Shown one piece after another: positions 1-4,617 of a stretch of DNA of 7,834 bases. Below the pieces are notes generated by a model. The model saw nothing but the letters and a program-made list of their open reading frames with translations. It was not told the origin of the DNA and did not search any database. The DNA is from CAYWMQ01 sp964459635 (GTDB taxonomy: Bacteria; Patescibacteriota; Minisyncoccia; Phycocordibacterales; UBA12088), in assembly GCA_964459635.1 (NCBI GenBank), contig CAYWMQ010000037.1, forward strand, positions 1 through 7,834, in the 5' to 3' direction. Each line of letters begins with the position of its first letter. Position 1 is the stretch's first letter. Made by a program: the position numbers and the translations under genes.

Positions 1-78
1 GCTACTATACGATGTTATACACAGATAGCGTGGGTGCTGCAACGCGGAAGTCAGGGTTAGTTCAGGTGAGGGATGTGG

Positions 79-102
79 AAAACCCGCCGTGTGGCGGGGT
101 TT
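79..102 (-). terminator. Hairpin, candidate terminator for the minus-strand gene
   Basis: An inverted repeat pairs AACCCGCC (81-88) with GGCGGGGTT (93-101) around a GTGT loop, with one bulged G. Read on the minus strand the stem is followed by a TTTT run, which suits an intrinsic terminator for the membrane gene ending at 179. On the plus strand it ends in only TTT, so it might act in both directions. The role is inferred. Confidence 0.5.
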
Positions 103-140
103 GTGCAAAAGTTGAGTTCGGGGACAGGGCCATAACATAT

Positions 141-163
141 CCGCCGCTCATTATGAGCGGCGG
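141..163 (-). repeat. Perfect 10-bp hairpin downstream of the small membrane gene
   Basis: CCGCCGCTCA (141-150) and TGAGCGGCGG (154-163) pair perfectly around a 3-nt loop. It lies 16 bp beyond the stop codon of the minus-strand gene. It has no real T run on either side, so it is more likely an mRNA 3'-end stabilising hairpin or half of a tandem terminator with the 79-102 hairpin than a complete terminator. Confidence 0.5.
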
Positions 164-178
164 TGTCGTTAGACTAGA

Positions 179-418
179 CTACTTACTCCGCACAGCCGTG
201 GGACAGCAGGACGTTATCGCTAATACAAGGATGACTGTGAGCAATAATCCGTGCGAGATGCTCAGGATTAGTGCAAAAACAATCCCACCAACTGCGACAA
301 TGGTAGATAACTCCACACCATTCGCACTCAGCCCGGCATTTGCAGACGCCACGATAATAACGAACAGAATGGTGGCAAGGACACCCCACACTGTTAGAAA
401 CGCGCCTCCGATTGACAT
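179..418 (-). CDS. Small multi-spanning membrane protein of unknown function
   Basis: This 79-residue protein is almost wholly hydrophobic. There are likely membrane segments at about residues 6-26, 36-55 and perhaps 56-70, and a short basic C-terminus (...AVRSK). I do not recognise the family. It resembles the small two- or three-helix membrane proteins common in Patescibacteria, some of which are annotated as pilin-like or TrbC/VirB2-like, but no diagnostic motif is visible. The ATG is supported by a purine-rich SD run (AAGGAAAGG, ending 6 nt before the ATG) and by a promoter 32 nt upstream of it. Hairpins follow the stop. It is the only gene on the minus strand here and diverges from the ppsA fragment. 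The overlapping plus-strand frame has neither SD nor recognisable domain, so this strand is preferred. Confidence 0.6.
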   Translation of the reverse strand: MSIGGAFLTVWGVLATILFVIIVASANAGLSANGVELSTIVAVGGIVFALILSISHGLLLTVILVLAITSCCPTAVRSK

Positions 419-456
419 GTTTTTCCTTTCCTTCCGTGGTTTGCTTGCTACAAAAT

Positions 457-485
457 ACGCTACACAACTTATTTATATATGTCAA
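457..485 (-). promoter_or_regulatory. Sigma70-type promoter of the minus-strand membrane gene
   Basis: On the minus strand a perfect TTGACA -35 box (480-485) is separated by 17 bp from TAGCGT (457-462). The predicted start is near 450, giving a leader of about 32 nt that contains the SD site. The -35 box is consensus and the -10 box is weak (3 of 6). Confidence 0.5.
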
Positions 486-623
486 GCTTTCCTTGCGTAC
501 CCGCTCATATTCCACCTGCAAGATACTCTCGCACTCGCCAACGCGTTCTGATGATCCACAGCACGGACGCACGTACACCCATTAACGATTTACGAAGTCG
601 CTAATTTTGTACGCGGGTGTGCC

Positions 624-652
624 TGGTGCGTGGTGCTAAACCTAGGTATAGT
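624..652 (+). promoter_or_regulatory. Weak promoter; -10 box positioned for a leaderless ppsA transcript
   Basis: TATAGT at 647-652 matches the -10 consensus in 5 of 6 positions. Its expected start point, 7 nt downstream, is 659, the A of the ATG of the ppsA fragment. The -35 position (624-629, TGGTGC) is poor. No SD site precedes the ATG. The call rests on the -10 box and its spacing only. Confidence 0.4.
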
Positions 653-658
653 AGCTGC

Positions 659-1369
659 ATGGCGTACACCAAAACGTTCGAGGAGCTGGGCAAAAGCGAC
701 GCGGCAGTGGCGGGCGGTAAGGGCGCCTCGCTTGGTGAGATGACAAAGGCTGGTATACCGGTGCCGCCCGGCTTTGTGGTGCTCACGGACGCGTTTGAGC
801 GTTTTTTAGATGAGACGGACCTTCGCCAAGAAGTGGCCGCACAGCTTGCCTCGGTAGACCCGACAGTCGTGCACACAGCAGAACGCGCGAGCGAGCAGAT
901 CGCCGGGCTCATTCGTGAGGCGTCTATGCCGAACGACATTGCGGACGAGATAGTTTCTGCATTCACCGCACTGGATGCGCCACTCGTCGCCGTGCGCTCC
1001 AGCGCCACAGCGGAAGACGGAGCAGAAAATGCGTGGGCCGGCCAGCTTGACAGCTACCTCAACACCACACGCGAGACGCTGCTTCAGAATGTGCAGCGCT
1101 GCTGGGCATCACTCTTTACGCCGCGCGCTATTGTGTATCGCATTGAGAAGGGCTTAGCAGAGAGTCACGTGTCGGTTGCTGTAGTGGTGCAAAAAATGGT
1201 AACGAGCGAAGTAAGTGGTATCGCATTTTCCGTGCATCCTGTAACGGAGGACCCGAACCAGCTCATTATCGAAGCGGGGCTGGGCTTGGGTGAGGCTATT
1301 GTGTCAGGTAGCATTACGCCAGATAGTTACGTCGTGGAAAAAGCTGAAACTGAAAAACATGAAAACTGA
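659..1369 (+). CDS. ppsA: Phosphoenolpyruvate synthase, N-terminal fragment (3' truncated)
   Basis: This is the start of PEP synthase, which makes PEP, AMP and phosphate from pyruvate and ATP. The 236 residues show the family's N-terminal ATP-grasp landmarks: GGKGASLGEM near residue 19, then IPVPPGF, VRSSATAED at 112-120 with the catalytic-type Arg, AGQLDSYLN, QKMV, SGIAFSVHP, and GLGEAIVSG..TPDSYVVEK near the end. Full-length PEP synthases are about 750-900 residues. The ATP-binding domain is incomplete here, and the phosphohistidine and PEP/pyruvate domains are absent and not found elsewhere in the window. The last residues (KAETEKHEN) are encoded by a short-period repeat, and the stop overlaps the start of the RhuM/Fic gene by 11 nt. 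It is probably a pseudogene, although the frame is intact. The ATG at 659 is preferred over an in-frame GTG at 617 because homology starts there. Confidence 0.8.
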   Translation: MAYTKTFEELGKSDAAVAGGKGASLGEMTKAGIPVPPGFVVLTDAFERFLDETDLRQEVAAQLASVDPTVVHTAERASEQIAGLIREASMPNDIADEIVSAFTALDAPLVAVRSSATAEDGAENAWAGQLDSYLNTTRETLLQNVQRCWASLFTPRAIVYRIEKGLAESHVSVAVVVQKMVTSEVSGIAFSVHPVTEDPNQLIIEAGLGLGEAIVSGSITPDSYVVEKAETEKHEN

Positions 1370-1381
1370 GAAACTAGAAAG
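1350..1381 (+). repeat. Degenerate 8-bp tandem repeat at the ppsA/RhuM junction
   Basis: Four 8-bp units with a leading C at 1350, 1358, 1366 and 1374 resemble CTGAAAAA (CTGAAAAA, CATGAAAA and variants). The tract encodes the non-homologous tail of the ppsA fragment in one frame and the first residues of the RhuM/Fic protein in another. It contains the ATG of the latter (1359) and the TGA of the former (1367-1369). Confidence 0.5.
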
Positions 1382-2351
1382 CGCTGTGGCAATATACAAG
1401 TCCGCAACAGGCGTGGAGTTCTCTGTGCGTGTTGAGAACGAGACAGTATGGCTCGACGCACATCAGATGGCACAACTTTTTGAGGTAGATCGCACGGGCA
1501 TAGTTCGTCATATCCGTAATGTGTACAAAACGGGTGAGCTTCAACAAGATGCAACCTGTGCAAAAATTGCACAGGTTGCCAAGGATGGGAGAACAAGAAA
1601 AATGGATGTGTACAACCTGGACATGGTTATCTCTGTTGGGTACCGGGTAAACTCAAAAAAAGCCACGAGTTTCCGTACTTGGGCGACGTCCGTACTCAAG
1701 CAGTACCTCATACAGGGCTATGCGGTAAACCAGAAAAGACTCGAACAAGTGAAGGATCAATTCACGAAGCTCCAAAACACCGTTCAGTTTTTACAGTCGA
1801 AAGTTGGCGCAGAAACACTGAAGGGCAAAGAGCAAGATATCTTTGCACTGCTGTCCGAATACTCAAAAACGCTTTCCGTTCTTGAACAATACGACAAAGA
1901 TACGCTGAGTCAGCCAAAAGGAAAGAAAGCGACCAAAAAACTCACGTACGAAGATGCGATACAAGTGCTCGCAGACGTGCGTGACCAATTGATGCGAAAG
2001 GGTGAGGCCACGGATATGTTCGCACGTGAACGGGGAGGTGAGTTCGAGGGTATCATTCGCGGGCTCTATCAGTCCTTCGGCGGCACCGAGCTGTACCCGA
2101 CCATCGAAAGTAAAGCAGCGCATCTGTTGTACTTTGTTATAAAGGACCACCCGTTCTCCGATGGCAACAAGCGTTCTGCATCGTTTCTGTTCGTATACTT
2201 CCTAGACAAGAACAAACACCTCTACAAAAAGAACGGCGAGCGCAAGATCAACGACAACGCCCTCGCGGCACTTGCGCTCCTCGTAGCCGAAAGCGACCCG
2301 AAGGAAAAGGACACGATGGTGCAGCTTGTCGAGAATCTTATCGCCAGTTAG
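1359..2351 (+). CDS. RhuM-family protein with C-terminal Fic/Doc domain
   Basis: The 330-residue protein combines a RhuM-like N-terminal region (about residues 15-145, with WLDAHQMAQLF, RHIRNVY, CAKIAQVAKDG, YNLDMVISVGYRVNS and FRTWATSVLKQYL) with a helical linker (about 145-215) and a Fic/Doc domain (about 220-330). The Fic motif is HPFSDGNKR at residues 264-272. It keeps the catalytic His, the acidic metal ligand and the Asn and Arg of the family. The Lys recalls Doc kinases (HxFxDANKR), while the Gly is Fic-like. Fic enzymes transfer AMP or phosphate to proteins, and Doc inactivates EF-Tu. The target here is unknown. No inhibitory S/TxxxE(G/N) helix and no antitoxin gene is evident, so it may be an orphan toxin-like regulator. 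The ATG at 1359 lacks an SD and overlaps the ppsA fragment, which suggests coupled translation. RhuM was named from Salmonella SPI-3. Confidence 0.8.
   Translation: MKTEKLESAVAIYKSATGVEFSVRVENETVWLDAHQMAQLFEVDRTGIVRHIRNVYKTGELQQDATCAKIAQVAKDGRTRKMDVYNLDMVISVGYRVNSKKATSFRTWATSVLKQYLIQGYAVNQKRLEQVKDQFTKLQNTVQFLQSKVGAETLKGKEQDIFALLSEYSKTLSVLEQYDKDTLSQPKGKKATKKLTYEDAIQVLADVRDQLMRKGEATDMFARERGGEFEGIIRGLYQSFGGTELYPTIESKAAHLLYFVIKDHPFSDGNKRSASFLFVYFLDKNKHLYKKNGERKINDNALAALALLVAESDPKEKDTMVQLVENLIAS
1551..1579 (+). repeat. Perfect 13-bp inverted repeat inside the RhuM/Fic coding sequence
   Basis: GCAACCTGTGCAA (1551-1563) and its exact reverse complement (1567-1579) flank an AAA loop. It encodes a stretch around residues 65-74 that lies in a conserved part of the RhuM region. 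No T run follows. It could slow translation, terminate partially, or be a chance result of codon choice. Confidence 0.6.
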
Positions 2352-2370
2352 ATGCCGTCATAGCTCTAAT

Positions 2371-2392
2371 GGACTTACGTGCACGTAAGTCC
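2371..2392 (+). repeat. 22-bp perfect palindrome between rhuM and mnmA (hairpin or operator)
   Basis: GGACTTACGTG (2371-2381) is followed directly by its reverse complement (2382-2392), giving a perfect palindrome in the 98-nt gap. It starts 20 nt after the RhuM/Fic stop and ends 22 nt before the mnmA -35 box. The 3' flank is CCATAAAG with no T run, so an operator or an mRNA-end hairpin is as likely as a terminator. Confidence 0.6.
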
Positions 2393-2413
2393 CCATAAAG
2401 CAAGCTCGTATCG

Positions 2414-2442
2414 TTGGCAGAGAACCGTTTCCATGTTCTACT
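2414..2442 (+). promoter_or_regulatory. mnmA promoter, predicted leaderless
   Basis: TTGGCA (2414-2419, 5 of 6 to consensus), a 17-bp spacer and TCTACT (2437-2442) preceded by an extended -10 TGT form a convincing promoter. The predicted start is 2449, one base before the mnmA ATG at 2450. No SD is present. The TTG of the -35 box also reads as an upstream in-frame start codon, which explains why a longer mnmA frame is open. Confidence 0.6.
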
Positions 2443-2449
2443 TACGCCC

Positions 2450-3613
2450 ATGGAAAGCTCGAAAAAGGTCCTGGTAGGCCTCTCAGGGGGCGTAGACAGC
2501 TCTGTAGCGGCCGCACTGCTTAAAGAGCGGGGATACGCTGTAGAGGGCGCTTTTATCGTGCCCTGGAGCCCTGAGTGGATGCCGTGCACATGGCGCGAGG
2601 AGCGGCTGGACGCCATGCGTGTGGCTGCACATTTGGGCATTCCATTCCACACGGTAGACCTCTCCAAAGAGTACGAGCGCGATGTGGCGCAGTACTTCAT
2701 CCGCGAGTATGCCGCCGGCCGTACGCCAAACCCGGATGTCATGTGCAACAAGCACATCAAGTTTGGTGCGTTCTTCGATTGGGCGATGGCGCAGGGCTTC
2801 GAGTACGTGGCGACGGGACACTACGCCCGCGTGCGGGCAGCGGCCCGCACGCGTGAAGCACCAAATACAAAATCCCAAGTTCCAAAGCCGAACGAGCCGC
2901 TCGCAGTTGCACCCTTCTACCTTGAACCTACAACCTATCACCTCTGCGTCTCGCAAGACGCAGCGAAGGACCAAACATACTTCCTCTGGACACTCACCCA
3001 ACGGCACTTGGCGCGTACACTCTTTCCTATCGGTGACTACCAAAAGTCTGAGGTACGAGCGCTTGCAGCGAAGTACGGCCTCTCCACCGCCACAAAAAAA
3101 GACAGCCAAGGAGTCTGCTTCTTAGGCAAGCTAGACATGAAAGAATTCCTAAAGCACTACGTGCAAGTGGAGCCGGGCAAGGTCCTGAATGAGGCAGGGC
3201 AGGTGATAGGTGAACACAGCGGCGCACTCCTGTACACGCTGGGCGAGCGACACGGCTTCACGGTGCGCCACACCTCACCTCACAGCGAGCCGTTGTATGT
3301 AATCACCAAGGATGTCGCAAACAACACACTCACCGTCGCACCTCGCGACAGCGTGCGCTCCCAGAGTGCAGCACACGCGGTGACACTCACAGACTGCAAC
3401 TGGATAGATGTGTCGTCACTACTCACTACCCACTATCCACTACTCACTTGCAGGTACCGCCACCGTCAGGCCTTTCTACCAGTCCGAGCCGAGGTGCGCC
3501 CCGACAGTACCGCCATCGTGACGTTCACCGAGCCCCAACCCTACCTCGCAAGCGGTCAGTCGCTTGTACTGTACGATGACGAGCAGTGTCTTGGGGGAGG
3601 AATAATAGTGTAG
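2450..3613 (+). CDS. mnmA: tRNA-specific 2-thiouridylase MnmA
   Basis: MnmA adenylates and thiolates U34 of the Lys, Glu and Gln tRNAs in the cytoplasm. The 387-residue protein has the ATP-binding PP-loop SGGVDS at residues 12-17, the first catalytic cysteine in MCNKHIKFG (C99), TGHYARV, KDQTYFLW, and the second, persulfide-carrying cysteine in KKDSQGVCFLG (C223). E. coli MnmA is about 368 residues, with its cysteines 97 apart against 124 here. The extra residues sit in a loop at about 133-170, between HYARV and KDQTYF, and are encoded largely by two 7-bp repeat tracts. A third tract encodes residues 323-334, before the C-terminal barrel motif RYR. A longer in-frame TTG start at 2414 is rejected because it is the -35 box. 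The gene has its own predicted leaderless promoter. Confidence 0.93.
   Translation: MESSKKVLVGLSGGVDSSVAAALLKERGYAVEGAFIVPWSPEWMPCTWREERLDAMRVAAHLGIPFHTVDLSKEYERDVAQYFIREYAAGRTPNPDVMCNKHIKFGAFFDWAMAQGFEYVATGHYARVRAAARTREAPNTKSQVPKPNEPLAVAPFYLEPTTYHLCVSQDAAKDQTYFLWTLTQRHLARTLFPIGDYQKSEVRALAAKYGLSTATKKDSQGVCFLGKLDMKEFLKHYVQVEPGKVLNEAGQVIGEHSGALLYTLGERHGFTVRHTSPHSEPLYVITKDVANNTLTVAPRDSVRSQSAAHAVTLTDCNWIDVSSLLTTHYPLLTCRYRHRQAFLPVRAEVRPDSTAIVTFTEPQPYLASGQSLVLYDDEQCLGGGIIV
2862..2889 (+). repeat. Degenerate 7-bp tandem repeat inside mnmA, first tract
   Basis: Four consecutive 7-mers of an A-rich type (CAAATAC, AAAATCC and two more) encode MnmA residues 138-147, part of the loop that E. coli MnmA lacks. 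The units are related to the AAAA-starting units at 6999-7047. Confidence 0.6.
2913..2947 (+). repeat. Degenerate 7-bp tandem repeat inside mnmA, second tract
   Basis: Five consecutive 7-mers, each starting CCT (for example CCTTGAA and CCTACAA), encode MnmA residues 155-166 in the same extra loop. The phase is unbroken over 35 bp. Confidence 0.65.
3417..3451 (+). repeat. Degenerate 7-bp tandem repeat inside mnmA, third tract
   Basis: Five consecutive 7-mers of the CACTACT type encode MnmA residues 323-334, just before the conserved C-terminal RYR. The unit is related to the TTCTACT/TACTACT units at 7613-7647. Confidence 0.7.
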
Positions 3614-3894
3614 TGGAAAGTAGGAAGTAGAAGCTAGGAAGTAGCGTCGCTTTATGAGATGCGCGCTACTGCTCACTACTCGCCTGTGTATGGGTGATTG
3701 CTTATAACCAGCACAAGGTACTTGCTCACGCCCTGTCGTCTCTGCAAGCCGCCAGCCTCGCCGGTAGGCAGGCAGCGAAGCAGCCCAGGATTCGTATAAC
3801 GGTACGTGCGCAATCTGGATTGCTTCGCTGCGGCTCGCAAAGACGTAGACTTCGCCGCGTTTATTGGAGGTGTGAGCAGTTACAGCACAAATTA
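3614..3894 (+). other. Gene-free, hairpin-rich spacer between mnmA and the HD gene
   Basis: No convincing gene is seen here. After the 7-bp repeat, the spacer holds an 8-bp stem with one mismatch (3751-3758 with 3766-3773), an 11-bp perfect inverted repeat (GCAGCGAAGCA at 3772-3782 with 3821-3831) spaced 38 nt apart, and an inner GCAATC/GATTGC hairpin around 3810-3823. The GATTGCTTCGC...GGCTCGCAAAGAC stretch resembles, from memory, a dispersed intergenic repeat found in many bacteria including Patescibacteria. A structured non-coding RNA is possible but not identifiable. No tRNA cloverleaf was found. Confidence 0.45.
3617..3644 (+). repeat. Degenerate 7-bp tandem repeat just after mnmA
   Basis: Four 7-mers of the GAAGTAG type begin 3 bp after the mnmA stop. 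Their reverse complement (CTACTTC) is a rotation of the TTCTACT family found upstream of trmD, so this is the same family inverted. A short remnant of the CACTACT type also occurs near 3665-3685. Confidence 0.65.
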
Positions 3895-3922
3895 TTGACG
3901 TTCTCACGTATTGTGCTATAAT
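3895..3922 (+). promoter_or_regulatory. Strong extended -10 promoter of the HD-domain gene
   Basis: TTGACG (3895-3900), a 16-bp spacer and consensus TATAAT (3917-3922) with a TGC extension at 3914-3916. The predicted start near 3929 gives a 27-nt leader containing the SD GAGGAG at 3946-3951. Confidence 0.8.
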
Positions 3923-3955
3923 AGAAAATTGGGCAGAACTACACAGAGGAGCACG

Positions 3956-4396
3956 ATGTCGATGCCAACCTTGGAAACTACAATTGAGCTTGCGGTGCAT
4001 CTTCACAAGGGGCAAAAAGATAAAGCTGGGGCACCATACATTCTTCACCCGCTGCGTGTGATGCTGAGTATGCAGGACGAAGCCGCACGCATAGTGGCTG
4101 TCCTGCACGACACAATAGAGGATTGCGGCATCACCATTGACGATCTACGCTCGCTTGGGTACAGCGAGCAAGTACTTGAAGCACTGGATTACCTCACCAA
4201 GCGCCGTGAGGAGGAAGACGATTACGATGCGTTTATCGAGCGCATTCGCAGCGGGCCGCCAATTGCACGCGCGGTGAAATTGGCTGACCTGCGTGACAAC
4301 AGCGACATCTCGCGCATCGTCGAGCCGACGGAGTGGGACTTCAAAAGGCTGGAAAAATACAAACGGGCAATACGCCGGTTGGAGGGCGCTTTATAG
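3956..4396 (+). CDS. Solitary HD-domain hydrolase, SpoT/MESH1-like
   Basis: The 146-residue protein is a single RelA/SpoT-type HD domain with no synthetase, TGS or ACT domain. Metal and substrate motifs of the (p)ppGpp-hydrolase fold are present: HKGQKDKAGAPYILHPLRV (H31), the HD..ED tetrad LHDTIED (H51, D52, E55, D56), and KLADLRDN (D111). The family removes pyrophosphate from (p)ppGpp, and MESH1-like members can also act on NADPH, so the actual substrate is open. The gene has its own strong promoter, a GAGGAG SD 4 nt before the ATG at 3956, and an intrinsic terminator overlapping its stop, so it is monocistronic. An in-frame ATG at 3962 lies 10 nt from the SD and is an alternative start. 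An upstream TTG start at 3911 is rejected because it falls inside the promoter. Confidence 0.85.
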   Translation: MSMPTLETTIELAVHLHKGQKDKAGAPYILHPLRVMLSMQDEAARIVAVLHDTIEDCGITIDDLRSLGYSEQVLEALDYLTKRREEEDDYDAFIERIRSGPPIARAVKLADLRDNSDISRIVEPTEWDFKRLEKYKRAIRRLEGAL

Positions 4397-4410
4397 CGCC
4401 CTTTTCTTTT
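4384..4410 (+). terminator. Intrinsic terminator overlapping the HD gene stop
   Basis: GGGCGCT (4384-4390) pairs with AGCGCCC (4395-4401) around a TTAT loop, followed by TTTTCTTTT (4402-4410). The last codons and the TAG lie within the hairpin. This is the clearest intrinsic terminator in the window. Confidence 0.9.
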
Positions 4411-4441
4411 GGCAATGACGGTTACACTGTGCAGAGCCGCT

Positions 4442-4470
4442 TTGCCTCCGCCAGGCGCTAGGTGTACACT
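4442..4470 (+). promoter_or_regulatory. Leaderless promoter of the 46-residue membrane peptide gene
   Basis: TTGCCT (4442-4447), a 17-bp spacer and TACACT (4465-4470, 4 of 6). The expected start, 7 nt on, is 4477, exactly the A of the ATG. No SD is present. The -10 box lies inside a 20-bp palindrome. Confidence 0.5.
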
Positions 4471-4475
4471 TAGCG
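4456..4475 (+). promoter_or_regulatory. 20-bp palindrome over the -10 box, candidate operator
   Basis: The sequence from 4456 to 4475 is self-complementary in 9 of 10 pairs, with the tenth a G:T, and is centred on GTGTACAC. It covers the -10 box and ends 2 bp before the predicted start and ATG at 4477. That is the position expected of a repressor site. No regulator gene is evident nearby. Confidence 0.5.
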
Positions 4476-4476
4476 T

Positions 4477-4617
4477 ATGAAATCCGACAAATTCAGCAAG
4501 CGTTTGGCTGCGCTCCTGGCCCTCGCGGTCGTGGCGTTGGTCGTAGTGTCCATAGACCAATTCCGCAACAACGGCGCCGAGCAGCAAGCTGCCGTCTTAC
4601 GCGGCTATGGACAGTAG
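4477..4617 (+). CDS. 46-residue single-pass membrane peptide
   Basis: Reading from the ATG at 4477 gives 46 residues: a basic start (MKSDKFSKR), one hydrophobic segment at about residues 10-25 (LAALLALAVV and on), then a polar tail rich in Gln and Asn. A single inner-membrane anchor is likely, with no lipobox. I do not recognise a family. Support comes from a promoter whose start coincides with the ATG and from an 11-nt overlap with the next gene, which indicates a two-gene unit with coupled translation. It follows the HD gene terminator directly. The hydrophobic segment makes it more credible than a random frame of this size. Confidence 0.55.
   Translation: MKSDKFSKRLAALLALAVVALVVVSIDQFRNNGAEQQAAVLRGYGQ

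Noticed and set aside
12..551. Plus-strand open frame of 179 residues
   Set aside because: It lies over the minus-strand membrane gene, which has a promoter, SD and hydrophobic segments; the plus frame has no SD and no recognisable domain.
2414..2449. TTG start extending mnmA by 12 residues
   Set aside because: The TTG is the first half of the -35 box TTGGCA, and the family N-terminus begins at the ATG at 2450.
2483..3109. Minus-strand open frame of 208 residues inside mnmA
   Set aside because: It is a shadow of mnmA with no domain or upstream signals.
3614..3894. tRNA or other known RNA gene in the mnmA-HD spacer
   Set aside because: No T-loop GTTCGANTC word, acceptor stem or CCA end could be found; the pairings seen do not make a cloverleaf.
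3694..3921. Plus-strand open frame of 75 residues in the spacer
   Set aside because: It consists of hairpin and repeat sequence with many Arg and Gln codons, has no SD, and ends inside the HD promoter.
3476..4108. Minus-strand open frame of 210 residues across the mnmA-HD spacer
   Set aside because: It overlaps the ends of two well-supported plus-strand genes and translates the repeats and the HD promoter; no motif is present.
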